From Collinsella sp. (GTDB lineage Bacteria; Actinomycetota; Coriobacteriia; Coriobacteriales; Coriobacteriaceae): a DNA stretch of 23,547 bases. Both the position numbers and the translations under genes were made by a program. The DNA lies in NCBI GenBank assembly GCA_019414565.1, contig DXLU01000026.1, positions 1 to 23,547 on the forward strand, given 5' to 3'. Positions 23,300 to 23,547 of this stretch are shown here, in pieces; within the stretch, counting starts at the first letter, position 1; each line of letters begins with the position of its first letter. The notes below the pieces were generated by a model, which had not been told where the DNA came from, did no database searches, and saw nothing but the letters and a program-made list of their open reading frames with translations.

Positions 23300-23547
23300 A
23301 TGAGTAAGAAAGAATGCATCGCGATGCTCCTCGCAGGAGGACAGGGCAGCCGATTGGGGGCACTCACCCAAAAGATCGCCAAGCCGGCGGTTAGCTTTGG
23401 TGGCAAGTTCCGCATTATCGACTTTTCGCTGTCCAACTGCTCCAACTCGGGCATCGACACGGTGGGCGTTCTGACGCAGTACCGTCCCTACCTGCTGCAT
23501 GCCTACGTGGGCTCCGGCGAGGCGTGGGATCTGGACAGCCGCGACGG
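23300..23547 (+). CDS. glgC: Glucose-1-phosphate adenylyltransferase, N-terminal part (cut by window edge)
   Basis: 82 codons are visible. MSKKECIAMLLAGGQGSRLG is the nucleotide-binding loop, followed by KIAKPAVSFGGKFRIIDFSL, CSNSGIDTVGVLTQYRPYLL and GSGEAWDLDSR. This is the ADP-glucose pyrophosphorylase pattern, distinct from RfbA by KPAVSFGGKFRIIDF. It makes ADP-glucose for glycogen synthesis. ATG 23300 has AAGGAG exactly 6 bases upstream, so the earlier ATG at 23281 is not the start. It lies 104 bp after glgP in the same direction, so the unit is glgB-glgP-glgC. GlgD, a non-catalytic relative in some bacteria, is less likely because the catalytic GGQGSRL loop is intact. Confidence 0.93.
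   Translation, partial: MSKKECIAMLLAGGQGSRLGALTQKIAKPAVSFGGKFRIIDFSLSNCSNSGIDTVGVLTQYRPYLLHAYVGSGEAWDLDSRD

Overview
The window looks like a chromosomal segment of a Coriobacteriia-type actinobacterium, most likely Collinsella or a close relative. This rests on moderately GC-rich backbone genes, a LoaP-headed capsule/exopolysaccharide operon, and a glgB-glgP-glgC glycogen operon. The species assignment is inference from gene content and style; no marker gene proves it.

Layout. (1) Positions about 16436 down to 1 hold one long minus-strand exopolysaccharide operon. Reading with transcription: promoter and about 390-nt structured leader; loaP (NusG-family antiterminator); priming polyprenyl-phosphate sugar phosphotransferase; two GT4 glycosyltransferases; a radical SAM/SPASM protein; polysaccharide pyruvyltransferase (PSPT) 1; an F420-hydrogenase-beta-like Fe-S protein 1; GT2; a third GT4-like transferase; Wzy-like polymerase; PSPT 2; Wzx-like flippase; Fe-S protein 2; a frameshifted acyltransferase; a low-GC stretch with an unrecognised ORF remnant; and the first 18 codons of rfbA. 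Genes overlap or abut by a few bases almost throughout. (2) 16523-16682: tRNA-Ala(GGC) with its own promoter and terminator, minus strand. (3) 16723-18066: thiamine pyrophosphokinase and a HAD phosphatase, minus strand. (4) 18067-18412: divergent regulatory region with a repeated palindromic operator and a structured leader. (5) 18413-23547: plus-strand glgB, glgP and the start of glgC.

How the genes work together. The sugar phosphotransferase loads the first sugar on undecaprenyl phosphate. Four glycosyltransferases extend the repeat unit. The pyruvyltransferases, acyltransferase and probably the Fe-S and radical SAM proteins decorate it. Wzx flips it and Wzy polymerises it. LoaP probably keeps RNA polymerase processive through the roughly 16-kb operon. 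The glycogen genes form a separate storage/mobilisation unit.

Most unusual points. Several glycan genes contain perfect or near-perfect intragenic palindromes (arms of 10-16 bp), two of them at the same codons of two paralogous Fe-S protein genes. The loaP leader contains three segments that can form mutually exclusive hairpins, the second resembling a weak terminator. The acyltransferase carries a G9 tract, and its frame break falls on a GGGTTTC heptamer in correct phase for -1 slippage. GlgB has a histone-H1-like Lys/Ala/Pro tail.
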